DNA of 64,000 nt from Paracidovorax wautersii (GTDB lineage Bacteria > Pseudomonadota > Gammaproteobacteria > Burkholderiales > Burkholderiaceae_C), in the NCBI RefSeq assembly GCF_031453675.1, contig NZ_JAVIZX010000001.1:1674001-1738000 (forward strand). The letters are read 5' to 3'. The translations under genes and the position numbers were made by a program. This document shows, piece after piece, positions 17,657 through 25,727 of this stretch. The stretch's first letter is position 1; each line of letters opens with the position of its first letter. The notes beneath the pieces are model-generated. The model saw only the letters and a program-made list of their open reading frames with translations, was not told the origin of the DNA and ran no database searches.

Positions 17657-18142
17657 TCAGTCTGCAGCGTCCTCGTCCCCGCCGCTCGCTGCGGCATCCC
17701 GGCCGGCACGCACCACGCGGCGCACGATATCGCCTGCAAAGCCGCGCGCAGCAAGAAAGCGCATCTGCCGCGCCATCTCCTGCGGCGTGGTCGCGGGGTG
17801 GTGGCCGAACCGCTGCTGCCAGACGGCTGCGGCGCGTTCTTGTTCCGTACCGGCCAGGCGGCCCAGTGTGGCGCGCACCAGGTCGTCGTCCAGGCCCTTG
17901 CTGCGCAGCTCCTGCGCCAGGCGCTGGTGGCCCAGCCGGCCCGCCCGCCGGTTCACGACCGACTCGGCCACCCGCGCGGGGTTGATGAAATCCTTGGCCT
18001 GCAACTCGTCCAGCACGGCCTGCAGGTCATCGCCTTCCTGCACATGGCGGGCCAGCTTGGTCTGCAGTTCGGTGCGCGAGTGCTCGCGCTGGGCCAGCAG
18101 GCGCAGCGCGCGGCCCTTGAGCGACAAGCGGGCAAATCCCAT
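17657..18142 (-). CDS. recX: Regulatory protein RecX
   Basis: Binds RecA filaments and restrains their activity and extension. The 161 residues form the usual tandem three-helix repeats, with SLKGRALRLLAQREHSRTEL, a middle LQAKDFINPARVAESVVNRR and KGLDDDLVRATL. Length matches the family. It lies 81 bases downstream of recA on the same strand, the standard bacterial arrangement, with a degenerate repeat element in the gap that could affect readthrough from recA. Confidence 0.93.
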   Translation of the reverse strand: MGFARLSLKGRALRLLAQREHSRTELQTKLARHVQEGDDLQAVLDELQAKDFINPARVAESVVNRRAGRLGHQRLAQELRSKGLDDDLVRATLGRLAGTEQERAAAVWQQRFGHHPATTPQEMARQMRFLAARGFAGDIVRRVVRAGRDAAASGGDEDAAD

Positions 18143-18204
18143 GAATGCTATGAAAACAAGAGCTGCTGGCGCAGGTGTGTACTGCGCCAGAGCCCGTTTT
18201 GATG
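18142..18204 (+). repeat. Dispersed repeat, divergent copy E between recA and recX
   Basis: Contains ATGCTATGAAAACAAGAGCTGC, read as GCTATGAAAA plus GAGCTGCTGGCGCA, then TACTGCGCCAGAGCCCGTTT. It follows the family layout (AGCTGC, TGGCGCA/TGCGCCA palindrome, GAGCCC, TTTTGATG) but with several substitutions, so it may be a sub-family. The internal TGGCGCA...TGCGCCA arms can fold. Confidence 0.5.
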
Positions 18205-18223
18205 CTGATTGGTCAGCGCGCGC

Positions 18224-19312
<1,089 letters not shown>

Positions 19313-19372
19313 GGAAAACTCCTTGAAAGACTATGGGTGATGTGTCCTGGCCCGTCTGCTGTTAACCACAGG

Positions 19373-19419
19373 CTGGATGCTTGAACAGTAGTTTATGCGA
19401 GGGTTGTCGGCGCACTCAA
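19373..19419 (-). promoter_or_regulatory. recA promoter with candidate LexA box
   Basis: On the minus strand, TTGAGT (19414-19419) and TAAACT (19390-19395) are spaced by 18 bases, giving a plausible sigma-70 promoter. Directly after it lies CTGTTCAAGCATCCAG (19373-19388), which fits the SOS-box pattern CTG-N10-CAG and is preceded by TA. It lies 61-76 bases before the recA start. One arm is well conserved (TACTGT) and the other less so. Confidence 0.6.
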
Positions 19420-19424
19420 TCGAA

Positions 19425-19449
19425 ATATAGTCAGTTTGACTGACAATAT
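19425..19449. promoter_or_regulatory. Palindromic operator before the MarR gene
   Basis: ATATAGTCAGT, TTG, ACTGACAATAT: two 11-bp arms with ten matching positions and a 3-bp spacer, ending four bases before the ATG of the MarR-family gene. Size and AT-rich ends fit a MarR-dimer site, so autoregulation is likely. It is also close to the recA promoter on the other strand. Confidence 0.6.
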
Positions 19450-19453
19450 CCGG

Positions 19454-19957
19454 ATGGCTGAACATCCTGTGCATTCGCCGGCCGGCGATGGCTGGCGCCA
19501 GACCCACCTGGGCCGCTTGCTGGGCCATGCCATGCGCCGCTTCGATGCGCGTGTGCTGCAGCTCATGGCCCATGCCGTCGAGGTGCCGCTGGCGCTCTCC
19601 AATCTGGCGGCCCGCGACCAGGTCAGCGCCGCACACATCCACATCACCCGCCACCTCTCGCTGGAGGGCGACCGGCTGACCGACCTGGCCCAGCGCGCGG
19701 GCATGGCCAAACAGTCCATGGCCGATCTGGTGGACCAGTGCGCGGCCTGGGGCCTGGTGACGCGGGAGCCCGACCCACGCGATGCGCGGGCCCGGATGGT
19801 GCGTTTCACACCCACGGGGCTGGCATGGCTGCAGGCCTTCCGGGATGCCGTGGCACAGGCCGAGGCGGAGTTCCGGGCCGAGGTGGGCGAGGAGGTGGCG
19901 ACGGTGGTGGCCATCGGGCTGGAGGCCTATGCGGGCGCGGACGGCACGCCTGCCTGA
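19454..19957 (+). CDS. MarR-family transcriptional regulator
   Basis: Winged-helix repressor of 167 residues. The N-terminal dimerisation helix precedes AAHIHITRHLSLEGDRLTDL, the recognition helix region AGMAKQSMADLVDQCAAWGL and the wing TREPDPRDARARMVRFTPTG, which matches the MarR pattern. The ATG at 19454 is preferred to a TTG at 19436, because the TTG is the spacer of the palindromic operator. No Shine-Dalgarno motif is visible before 19454, so the message may be leaderless or very short-led. It is divergent from recA. The ligand and other targets are unknown; no enzyme or efflux gene sits beside it. Confidence 0.88.
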   Translation: MAEHPVHSPAGDGWRQTHLGRLLGHAMRRFDARVLQLMAHAVEVPLALSNLAARDQVSAAHIHITRHLSLEGDRLTDLAQRAGMAKQSMADLVDQCAAWGLVTREPDPRDARARMVRFTPTGLAWLQAFRDAVAQAEAEFRAEVGEEVATVVAIGLEAYAGADGTPA

Positions 19958-20151
19958 GACCGTCCCTCGGCACCGCGTCCCGCCGCCTTGCGCGTGCCTG
20001 CGGACGAGGCGTAGTGCAGCGCCGGGGACTTGACCCGGCTCAAGTGGCCTGCACGGCCATGGAGCCCGCAGCGGCGGTGCGCATTCCGGCCTCTAGAATC
20101 ATCGGCGTGCCCACCCTGTAGGGCGCCCGATCCGCACTCCAGGAGACACGC

Positions 20152-20823
20152 ATGCGCATCCTCATTGCCGAAGACGACCAGGTGCTGGCCGACGGCCTGC
20201 TACGCACTCTGCGCGGCTCCGGCGCCGTGGTGGACCACGTGGCCAGCGGCACCGAGGCCGACGCCGCGCTCATGACCAACAACGAGTTCGACCTGCTCAT
20301 CCTCGACCTGGGCCTGCCCCGCCTGCACGGGCTGGAGGTGCTCAAGAAGCTGCGCGGCCGTGGCTCGGCGCTGCCGGTGCTGATCCTCACCGCCGCCGAC
20401 AGCGTGGACGAGCGCGTGAAGGGCCTGGACTTCGGCGCGGACGATTACATGGCCAAGCCGTTCTCGCTGCAGGAGCTGGAAGCCCGCGTGCGGGCGCTCA
20501 CGCGCCGCGGCATGGGCGGCACCAGCAGCTCCATCAAGCACGGCCCGTTGGTCTACGACCAGGCCGGCCGCGTGGCCACCATCGACGGCAAGATGGTCGA
20601 GCTGTCGGCGCGCGAGCTGGGTCTGCTGGAGGTGCTGCTGCAGCGCGCCGGCCGCCTGGTGAGCAAGGAACAACTGGTGGAGCGGCTGTGCGAGTGGGGC
20701 GAAGAGGTCAGCAACAACGCCATCGAGGTCTACATCCACCGCCTGCGCAAGAAGATCGAGCGCGGCCCGATCCGCATCGCCACGGTGCGGGGCCTGGGCT
20801 ACTGCCTGGAAAAGATCGCCTGA
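20152..20823 (+). CDS. OmpR-family response regulator (TctD/QseB-like)
   Basis: Response regulator of 223 residues. The receiver domain has the acidic pair ED at 7-8, the phospho-acceptor Asp52 in LILDLGLP and Lys102 in MAKPF. The C-terminal winged helix has VELSARELGLLEVLL, SNNAIEVYIHRLRKKI and VRGLGYCLEKIA. A ribosome site AGGAGA precedes the ATG. Such genes normally sit directly before their TctE-type kinase; here that kinase is 2 kb further on at 22864, with two unrelated genes between. Family members control tricarboxylate uptake or membrane-stress genes; the target here is unknown. Confidence 0.93.
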   Translation: MRILIAEDDQVLADGLLRTLRGSGAVVDHVASGTEADAALMTNNEFDLLILDLGLPRLHGLEVLKKLRGRGSALPVLILTAADSVDERVKGLDFGADDYMAKPFSLQELEARVRALTRRGMGGTSSSIKHGPLVYDQAGRVATIDGKMVELSARELGLLEVLLQRAGRLVSKEQLVERLCEWGEEVSNNAIEVYIHRLRKKIERGPIRIATVRGLGYCLEKIA

Positions 20824-20857
20824 CGCGGCACGCGACACGCGGCGCACGGCGTGGTGC

Positions 20858-21835
20858 TCACGCCCCGCCGTAGCTCTCCAGCGCCGTCCGCAGGCGCTGC
20901 ACCACGGCCCGGCGCAGAGCCGCCGGCCGCACCACCTCCACGTCCGGCGCCAGCGGCAGCAACTGGCCGCAGGCATGCGCGATCGATTCGATCGGAAGGC
21001 GCACAGCCACGCGGCCGTCGCGGCGGCGTGATGGCTGCTCCCGCGCCTGGCGCACGGCGCGCGCGATGGCACTGGTCAGATCCTCCAGGCGGGCGAGCCC
21101 GCGCTCCGTCGCCAGCACGTCGGCATGGCCGGTATGCAGCCGTTCCTCGAATGCGCGCAGCGACCGGGCCCAGTGCGCCGGCAGGTCGAAACCCGGCGGG
21201 CGCGGCACCGGCAGGTCCGTGAGCGCGGCGGACTGGATCGCGGAGATGCGGTACGTGCGCAGGGCCCCGCCATCCGACAGCGCCACGAGGTACCACAGCC
21301 CCGCCTTGAGCACGAGGCCGAGCGGCGCCACCGTGCGCTCCGCAGTCCCCGACCAGCTCGCATAGCGCATCGCCAGCTGCCGCTCCTGCCATACGCCCGC
21401 CGCCACCGTGACCAGATGGGGCGTGGCCTCGCCGTCGCGGTACCAGCCGATGGGGTCCAGGTGCAGGCGCCCGCTCACGCTCTGGGCCGCGCCACGCCAA
21501 GCGGCCGGCAGGGCGGCCAGCAGCTTCAGCTGAGCGGACGCGACGTCGCCGGCCAGGCCCAGGTCGGCTGCAGGGCCGGGCAGGCCGCTCAGGAACACGG
21601 CCTGCGCCTCGGCCGGGGTGAGGCCGGTGAGCGTCGTGCGCCAGCCGGGCAGCAGGGCGAAGCCGCCGTGGCGGCCGCGGTCGGCGTAGATGGGCACGCC
21701 TGCGGCGCTCAGCTGGTCCACGTCGCGGTGCAGCGTGCGCACGGACACCTGCAGTTCCTGCGCCAGCGCCCGGGCGCTCATGCGGCCGCGCGTTTCCAGC
21801 AGCATCTGGAGCGAAAGCAGTCGGCTGGCGCGCAT
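20858..21835 (-). CDS. WYL-domain regulator, YafY/DeoR type
   Basis: Transcriptional regulator of 325 residues. An N-terminal helix-turn-helix (SLQMLLETRGRMSARALAQE, VSVRTLHRDVDQL) is followed by a linker and a WYL domain with KAGLWYLVALSDG and ALRTYRISAIQSA, plus a WCX-like C-terminus. I chose the ATG at 21835, where the helix-turn-helix begins; the longer frame starts inside the divergent gene. It is divergent from the NIPSNAP-like gene, and a perfect inverted repeat lies between them. The likely role is control of that neighbour, as is frequent for single YafY-type genes. Confidence 0.9.
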   Translation of the reverse strand: MRASRLLSLQMLLETRGRMSARALAQELQVSVRTLHRDVDQLSAAGVPIYADRGRHGGFALLPGWRTTLTGLTPAEAQAVFLSGLPGPAADLGLAGDVASAQLKLLAALPAAWRGAAQSVSGRLHLDPIGWYRDGEATPHLVTVAAGVWQERQLAMRYASWSGTAERTVAPLGLVLKAGLWYLVALSDGGALRTYRISAIQSAALTDLPVPRPPGFDLPAHWARSLRAFEERLHTGHADVLATERGLARLEDLTSAIARAVRQAREQPSRRRDGRVAVRLPIESIAHACGQLLPLAPDVEVVRPAALRRAVVQRLRTALESYGGA

Positions 21836-21893
21836 GGTGTGGCGGGCGGTGGATGGGAGATCGAAGCGATGCGCGGAGTGTGCACGCAATACA

Positions 21894-21908
21894 TGCCACC
21901 AGGTGGCA
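21894..21908. promoter_or_regulatory. Perfect palindrome TGCCACC-A-GGTGGCA between divergent genes
   Basis: Seven-base arms with a one-base centre, placed between the WYL regulator start (21835) and the NIPSNAP-like start (21988). Candidate operator for the WYL regulator, controlling both directions. Confidence 0.55.
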
Positions 21909-21987
21909 GATATGGCTGCGCACACTGGCCGTCCTGACATCAACGCTTGGCCGCGGCCGTTCCGACGGCCCACAGGAGACCCACACA

Positions 21988-22746
21988 ATGACTGCAACCG
22001 CACCGCTTTCCATCGCCCCACCCCTGCAGCCCGCGCCGCCCGGACTGTCCGATCCCTCTGTCATCGAGCTGCGCCGCTACGCCCTGCGTACCGGTCGGCG
22101 CGACGCGCTGATCCAGCTCTTCGACCGCGAATTCGTGGAAACGCAGGAGGCCTGCGGCATGCGAGTGATCGGCCAGTTCCGTGACATCGACCACCCGGAC
22201 CTCTTCGTCTGGCTGCGCGGCTTCAGCGGCATGCCGGCCCGGCGCCGTGCACTGCAGTCCTTCTACGGCGGGCCGGTGTGGGCGGCGCACCGCGACGCGG
22301 CCAACGCCACCATGGCCGATTCGGACGATGTGCACCTGCTGCGCCCCGCCTGGCCCGGCGCGGCCGCAGAACTGCCGCCGCCGCAGCGCGCGCAGACGGG
22401 CGAAATCGCGTTGCCGCCCGGGCGGGCCGACATCGCCCTATTGCCCCTGCACGCAGCGCCCGGGCCCGAACTGCTGGCCCAGTGCCGCGAACGGCTCACG
22501 CCCTGCTGGCTGGCGGCGGGCGCCCGGGCCGTGGCCTGGTACGCCACCGAGGAGGCGCCCAACAGCTTTCCGCGCCTGCCCGTGCGCGAAGGCGTGCACA
22601 GGCTCATGTGCCTGATACTGCTGCGCCAGGCGGCCGCGCCCGGCATCGCGTTGCGCGAGGCCATCGGCGCGCTGCAGCCCTGGCTGGCCGGGCCCGCTGA
22701 ACTGCACCGGCTGCGCCCCACGGCGCGGTCCGCCCTGCACGGCTGA
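21988..22746 (+). CDS. NIPSNAP-family protein
   Basis: A 252-residue soluble protein. The N-terminal half carries the NIPSNAP (dimeric alpha-beta barrel) pattern VIELRRYALRTGRRDALIQL, FVETQEACGMRVIGQFRD and PDLFVWLRGFSGMPARRRAL. The C-terminal half is a second, weaker repeat of the fold (IALLPLHAAPGPELLAQCRE to NSFPRLPVREG). CAGGAGAC lies 9 bases before the ATG; the in-frame upstream extension overlaps the operator region and was not used. Biochemical function is unknown for bacterial members. It is probably controlled by the divergent WYL regulator. Confidence 0.85.
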   Translation: MTATAPLSIAPPLQPAPPGLSDPSVIELRRYALRTGRRDALIQLFDREFVETQEACGMRVIGQFRDIDHPDLFVWLRGFSGMPARRRALQSFYGGPVWAAHRDAANATMADSDDVHLLRPAWPGAAAELPPPQRAQTGEIALPPGRADIALLPLHAAPGPELLAQCRERLTPCWLAAGARAVAWYATEEAPNSFPRLPVREGVHRLMCLILLRQAAAPGIALREAIGALQPWLAGPAELHRLRPTARSALHG

Positions 22747-22782
22747 TCCTGCCCGCCGCAGCTTCCCGGTCGGGCTTGTGGT

Positions 22783-22845
22783 GCTACTTTTTACATAGCG
22801 TAAGGCGCTTGATGTATAAGCGCTGCAAGGCAGATTGACACCAAA
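22783..22845 (+). repeat. Dispersed repeat, copy F upstream of the TctE-like kinase
   Basis: GGCGCTTGATGTATAAGCGC with flanking CTACTTTTTACATAGC and TGCAAGGC: family-like order with an internal GCGCTT/AAGCGC palindrome. It sits immediately before the kinase start, so it also forms its leader. Confidence 0.5.
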
Positions 22846-22863
22846 TCCTTTGCGGCGGCACCC

Positions 22864-24351
22864 TTGAAAATCTTCCAGCGCGAGCAACGCTCCCTGTTCG
22901 GCGAGATCCTCGACTGGATGCTCACGCCGCTGCTGCTGCTGTGGCCGGTCAGCCTGGCGCTGACCTGGCTGGTGGCGCAGGGGCTGGCCAACAAGCCCTT
23001 CGACCGCGCCCTGGAATACAACGCCCATGCCCTCGCGCAGCTGGTCAGCGTGCAGGACGAGGCGGTCACCTTCAACCTGCCGCAGCCGGCCAGCGAAATC
23101 CTGCGCGCGGACGAGTCCGACATCGTCTACTACCAGGTGATCTCGCCCACCGGGCAGTTCCTGTCGGGCGAGCGCGAGCTGCCTGCGCCACCCGAAGACG
23201 AGCGGCCGTTTTCGGGCGAGGTGAAGCTGCGCGACGCGGAACTGCGCGGCATCGACATCCGCGTGGCCTACATCTGGGTGCGCGTGCCCTTGCCGGGCGC
23301 GCCGGCGGCGCTGGTGCAGGTGGCCGAGACGCGCGAGAAGCGCAGCGTGCTGGCCACCGAGATCATCAAGGGCGTGATGCTGCCGCAGTTCGTCATCCTG
23401 CCGCTGGCCGTGCTGCTGGTGTGGCTGGCGTTGGCGCGCGGCATCAAGCCGCTGCACCAGCTGGAAGAACGCATCCGTGCGCGCCGGCCCGACGACCTGT
23501 CGCCGCTGGACCACAAGGCCGTGCCGATGGAGGTGGCGCCGCTCGTCGATTCCGTCAACGACCTGCTGCGCCGCCTGCACGAATCCATGGCCACGCAGAA
23601 GCGCTTTCTGGCCGACGCGGCGCACCAGCTCAAGACGCCGCTGGCGGGGCTGCGCATGCAGGCCGACCTGGCCCAGCGCGAGGGGTCGGACACCGAGGCG
23701 CTGCGCCGCTCGCTGCAGCAGATCGGGCGTTCCAGCATCCGCGCCACGCACACGGTGAACCAGCTGCTGTCGCTGGCGCGGGCGGAGGGCGGCGGCAACG
23801 GCCTGGCGCGCCAGCCGGTGGACCTGGCGCGGCTGTTGATCGAGGTCGTGCGCGACTGCGTACCCCGCGCGCTCGACAAGCACATCGACCTCGGCTACGA
23901 CGGCGTTCAGCCCGGCGCCGCCGGCGTGTGGGTGGATGGCAACCCTACGCTGCTGGGCGAACTGGTGCGCAACCTGCTGGACAACGCCATCAACTACACA
24001 CCGTCGAGCAAGTCGCAGCCGGGCGTGATCACCGCGCGCGTGCTGGCGGACACCTTCGGCCAGGTGGCCGTGCTGCAGGTGGAGGATTCGGGCCCGGGCG
24101 TGCCCCCGCACGAGCGGGAGCTGGTGTTCCAGCCGTTCTACCGCGTGCTGGGCTCGGACGCGGACGGCTCGGGCCTGGGTCTGCCCATCGTGCTGGAGAT
24201 CGCCCGCCAGCACGGCGCCACCGTGCGGCTCGATGACGCGCATCCCGGCCAGACGCCGCCCGGGGCCTGCTTCTCGGTGCGCTTTCCTGCGCGGCCGGTG
24301 GCGGGCAGCGCCGATGCCTCGGCAGCACCGCCGACCATCCTGGGCGTCTGA
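22864..24351 (+). CDS. Sensor histidine kinase (TctE/QseC-like)
   Basis: Membrane kinase of 495 residues, starting with TTG. Two transmembrane helices (about 20-40 and 171-193) enclose a periplasmic TctE-type sensor region. HisKA carries LADAAHQLKTPLAGLRMQ with His254, and the HATPase domain has LVRNLLDNAINYTPSS, VEDSGPGVPPHE and GSGLGLPIV. The N-terminus KIFQREQRSLFGEILDWML is characteristic of betaproteobacterial TctE relatives. Its expected partner is the OmpR-type regulator ending at 20823. The usual short spacing has been replaced by the WYL and NIPSNAP genes and a repeat, so the two may no longer be co-transcribed. Confidence 0.92.
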   Translation: MKIFQREQRSLFGEILDWMLTPLLLLWPVSLALTWLVAQGLANKPFDRALEYNAHALAQLVSVQDEAVTFNLPQPASEILRADESDIVYYQVISPTGQFLSGERELPAPPEDERPFSGEVKLRDAELRGIDIRVAYIWVRVPLPGAPAALVQVAETREKRSVLATEIIKGVMLPQFVILPLAVLLVWLALARGIKPLHQLEERIRARRPDDLSPLDHKAVPMEVAPLVDSVNDLLRRLHESMATQKRFLADAAHQLKTPLAGLRMQADLAQREGSDTEALRRSLQQIGRSSIRATHTVNQLLSLARAEGGGNGLARQPVDLARLLIEVVRDCVPRALDKHIDLGYDGVQPGAAGVWVDGNPTLLGELVRNLLDNAINYTPSSKSQPGVITARVLADTFGQVAVLQVEDSGPGVPPHERELVFQPFYRVLGSDADGSGLGLPIVLEIARQHGATVRLDDAHPGQTPPGACFSVRFPARPVAGSADASAAPPTILGV

Positions 24352-24373
24352 CACCACGCAGATCACGCAGCCA

Positions 24374-24411
24374 CAAAAAAACAAAGCCCACGCCGTGGGG
24401 CATGGGCTTTG
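24374..24411 (-). terminator. Rho-independent terminator of the first DUF4148 gene
   Basis: On the minus strand, the stem CAAAGCCCA/TGGGCTTTG (24382-24390 with 24403-24411) is followed by GTTTTTTTG. It lies 50 bases past the DUF4148 stop and may also stop the kinase transcript from the other side. Confidence 0.85.
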
Positions 24412-24460
24412 AACTGCAGGCGGTAGGTGGCCCGTCCGGGCTCTCCCGCCGTCGTCCGGC

Positions 24461-24847
24461 TTAGTAAGTGGTGGGCACCACGCCGCGTTCGTACTGGTAG
24501 GCGATTGTGCTCACGTCACCGCCCAGGCGCTGGATCTCGGCCAGGTACTCAGGGCCGCTGCGCATGCGCTGGTACTCGGCCAGGCGCTGCTGGTACACCG
24601 GGTCGGAGGCCAGCGAGCGTTCACCCATTGGGTAGCTGCCCAGGCCGGCGCGCTGCCACAGAGCCCAGTCGGCCTGCACTTCCACCCGTGCCACGCCTTG
24701 CTGCGGCTGGGGCGTCATGGTCGACACGGCGGGGCTGGCGGCGATGGGTTCGGGACCGCCCCAGCTTTCCTGGGACACCTGGGCATTGGCGGCGCCCACA
24801 CCCGTGATGGCAATGGCGGCTGCGGCGATGAGATGCTTGCAATTCAT
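24461..24847 (-). CDS. DUF4148-domain exported protein, paralogue 1
   Basis: Secreted 128-residue protein of unknown role. A signal peptide (about 1-22, cleavage after GAANA) precedes a DUF4148-type domain with ARVEVQADWALWQRAGLGSY, VYQQRLAEYQRMRSGPEYLAE and IQRLGGDVSTIAY. DUF4148 proteins are common in Burkholderiales, small and probably periplasmic. It is paralogous to the gene at 25208-25561 (shared pattern EVQADxxLWxRAGL, RLRSGxEYxAE, RLGGDVS). It has its own terminator, and the other copy is also separately terminated, so they are not one operon. Confidence 0.85.
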   Translation of the reverse strand: MNCKHLIAAAAIAITGVGAANAQVSQESWGGPEPIAASPAVSTMTPQPQQGVARVEVQADWALWQRAGLGSYPMGERSLASDPVYQQRLAEYQRMRSGPEYLAEIQRLGGDVSTIAYQYERGVVPTTY

Positions 24848-25207
24848 GACAGAAGTCCTTTCTTGGTCATCAAAACGTGCAGTTAGCGGAATTGCTTGCT
24901 GCGAGGAATCCAGTGTGCGCCGCCCTGGGACCCCGTCCTGTGCGAAATCCCGGGGATGCGTGTCAGCCCGGTTCCGACAGCGGCGTGCTCCTGGGCGACG
25001 GCCCCTGTCCCTGGCGGAGACGGCTTTCCGAGGGGCCGGACCTGTCGTCCATCGCAGGGTCCGGCGCTGCCTGGCGCGCGAAGGCTCCCGTCGCGCTCCC
25101 TGCCTTTTCTGCCGGGCTGTCAGACGAAAAAAAGCCTCCCGGCCATACAGGGCGGGAGGCAGCCTCGCGCAAGCGAGGGAGAGGGCTTCTCGTGCGGGGC
25201 GAAGCGA
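24848..25207. other. Intergenic region between the two DUF4148 genes
   Basis: Holds the promoter-side DNA of the first DUF4148 gene and, at 25126-25160, the terminator of the second. No credible gene; the rest shows no repeat-family member. Confidence 0.6.
25126..25160 (-). terminator. Rho-independent terminator of the second DUF4148 gene
   Basis: On the minus strand, GCCTCCCG/CGGGAGGC (25153-25160 with 25134-25141) is followed by TTTTTTT. It lies about 50 bases downstream of the stop at 25208. Confidence 0.9.
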
Positions 25208-25561
25208 TCAGTGGGCGTTGCCCGTGGCAGCGCGGCCGGCCACGGCGCTCACATCGCCACCCAGGCGGCGCACTTCGGCGGTGTACTCGGCGCCGCTGCG
25301 CAGGCGGCGGTACTCGGCGACCTTCTGGTCATAGGCGGCGTCGGCGACATGGGTCGTCTCGCCGCTGTTGTAGTCGGACAGGCCGGCACGGTTCCACAGG
25401 TTCAGGTCGGCCTGCACTTCGGCGCGGCTCAGGGCCGGGCCCTGGGCCACGGGCTCGGCACCGAACCATTCTTCCTGGGAGTGCGTGGCGGCCGAGGCGG
25501 TGCCCGCGAAAGAGGCGGCGGCGAGGGCGGCGATGGCGATGAGCTTGTTGGTGTTCTTCAT
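25208..25561 (-). CDS. DUF4148-domain exported protein, paralogue 2
   Basis: Secreted 117-residue protein: signal peptide about 1-24 (ending GTASA), then the DUF4148 pattern SRAEVQADLNLWNRAGLSDY, YDQKVAEYRRLRSGAEYTAE and VRRLGGDVSA. The ATG at 25561 gives a clean signal peptide, and AAGGAAG lies upstream. A CRP-like palindrome is centred about 94 bases before the start codon. This gene and the nearby cyclase and CRP genes could therefore form a regulatory unit. Function unknown. Confidence 0.87.
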   Translation of the reverse strand: MKNTNKLIAIAALAAASFAGTASAATHSQEEWFGAEPVAQGPALSRAEVQADLNLWNRAGLSDYNSGETTHVADAAYDQKVAEYRRLRSGAEYTAEVRRLGGDVSAVAGRAATGNAH

Positions 25562-25646
25562 GGCGTACTTCCTTTGGACTAGAGACCGTGCAGCGCGGGA
25601 TTGCGTCTGCATGGGGGGAAGTTTCCGCTTCTGCCGCCGCGGTGTA

Positions 25647-25662
25647 TGTGCGTAAACGCACA
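25647..25662. promoter_or_regulatory. CRP-like palindrome TGTGCGT-AA-ACGCACA
   Basis: Perfect 7-bp arms with a 2-bp centre, equal to TGTG-N8-CACA, the half-site spacing of CRP sites. It is upstream of a DUF4148 gene and just past the 3' end of the adenylate cyclase gene. The CRP-family protein encoded at 27517 keeps the Arg-Glu-x3-Arg recognition pattern that reads GTG half-sites. Inner bases differ from the E. coli consensus (C/G for A/T). Confidence 0.5.
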
Positions 25663-25727
25663 ACTTTTCCCAGGTCGCCCTGCTGGGGAAATCCGCTCGA
25701 TGCGCCGATGCGCCGCGACGGATGCGC

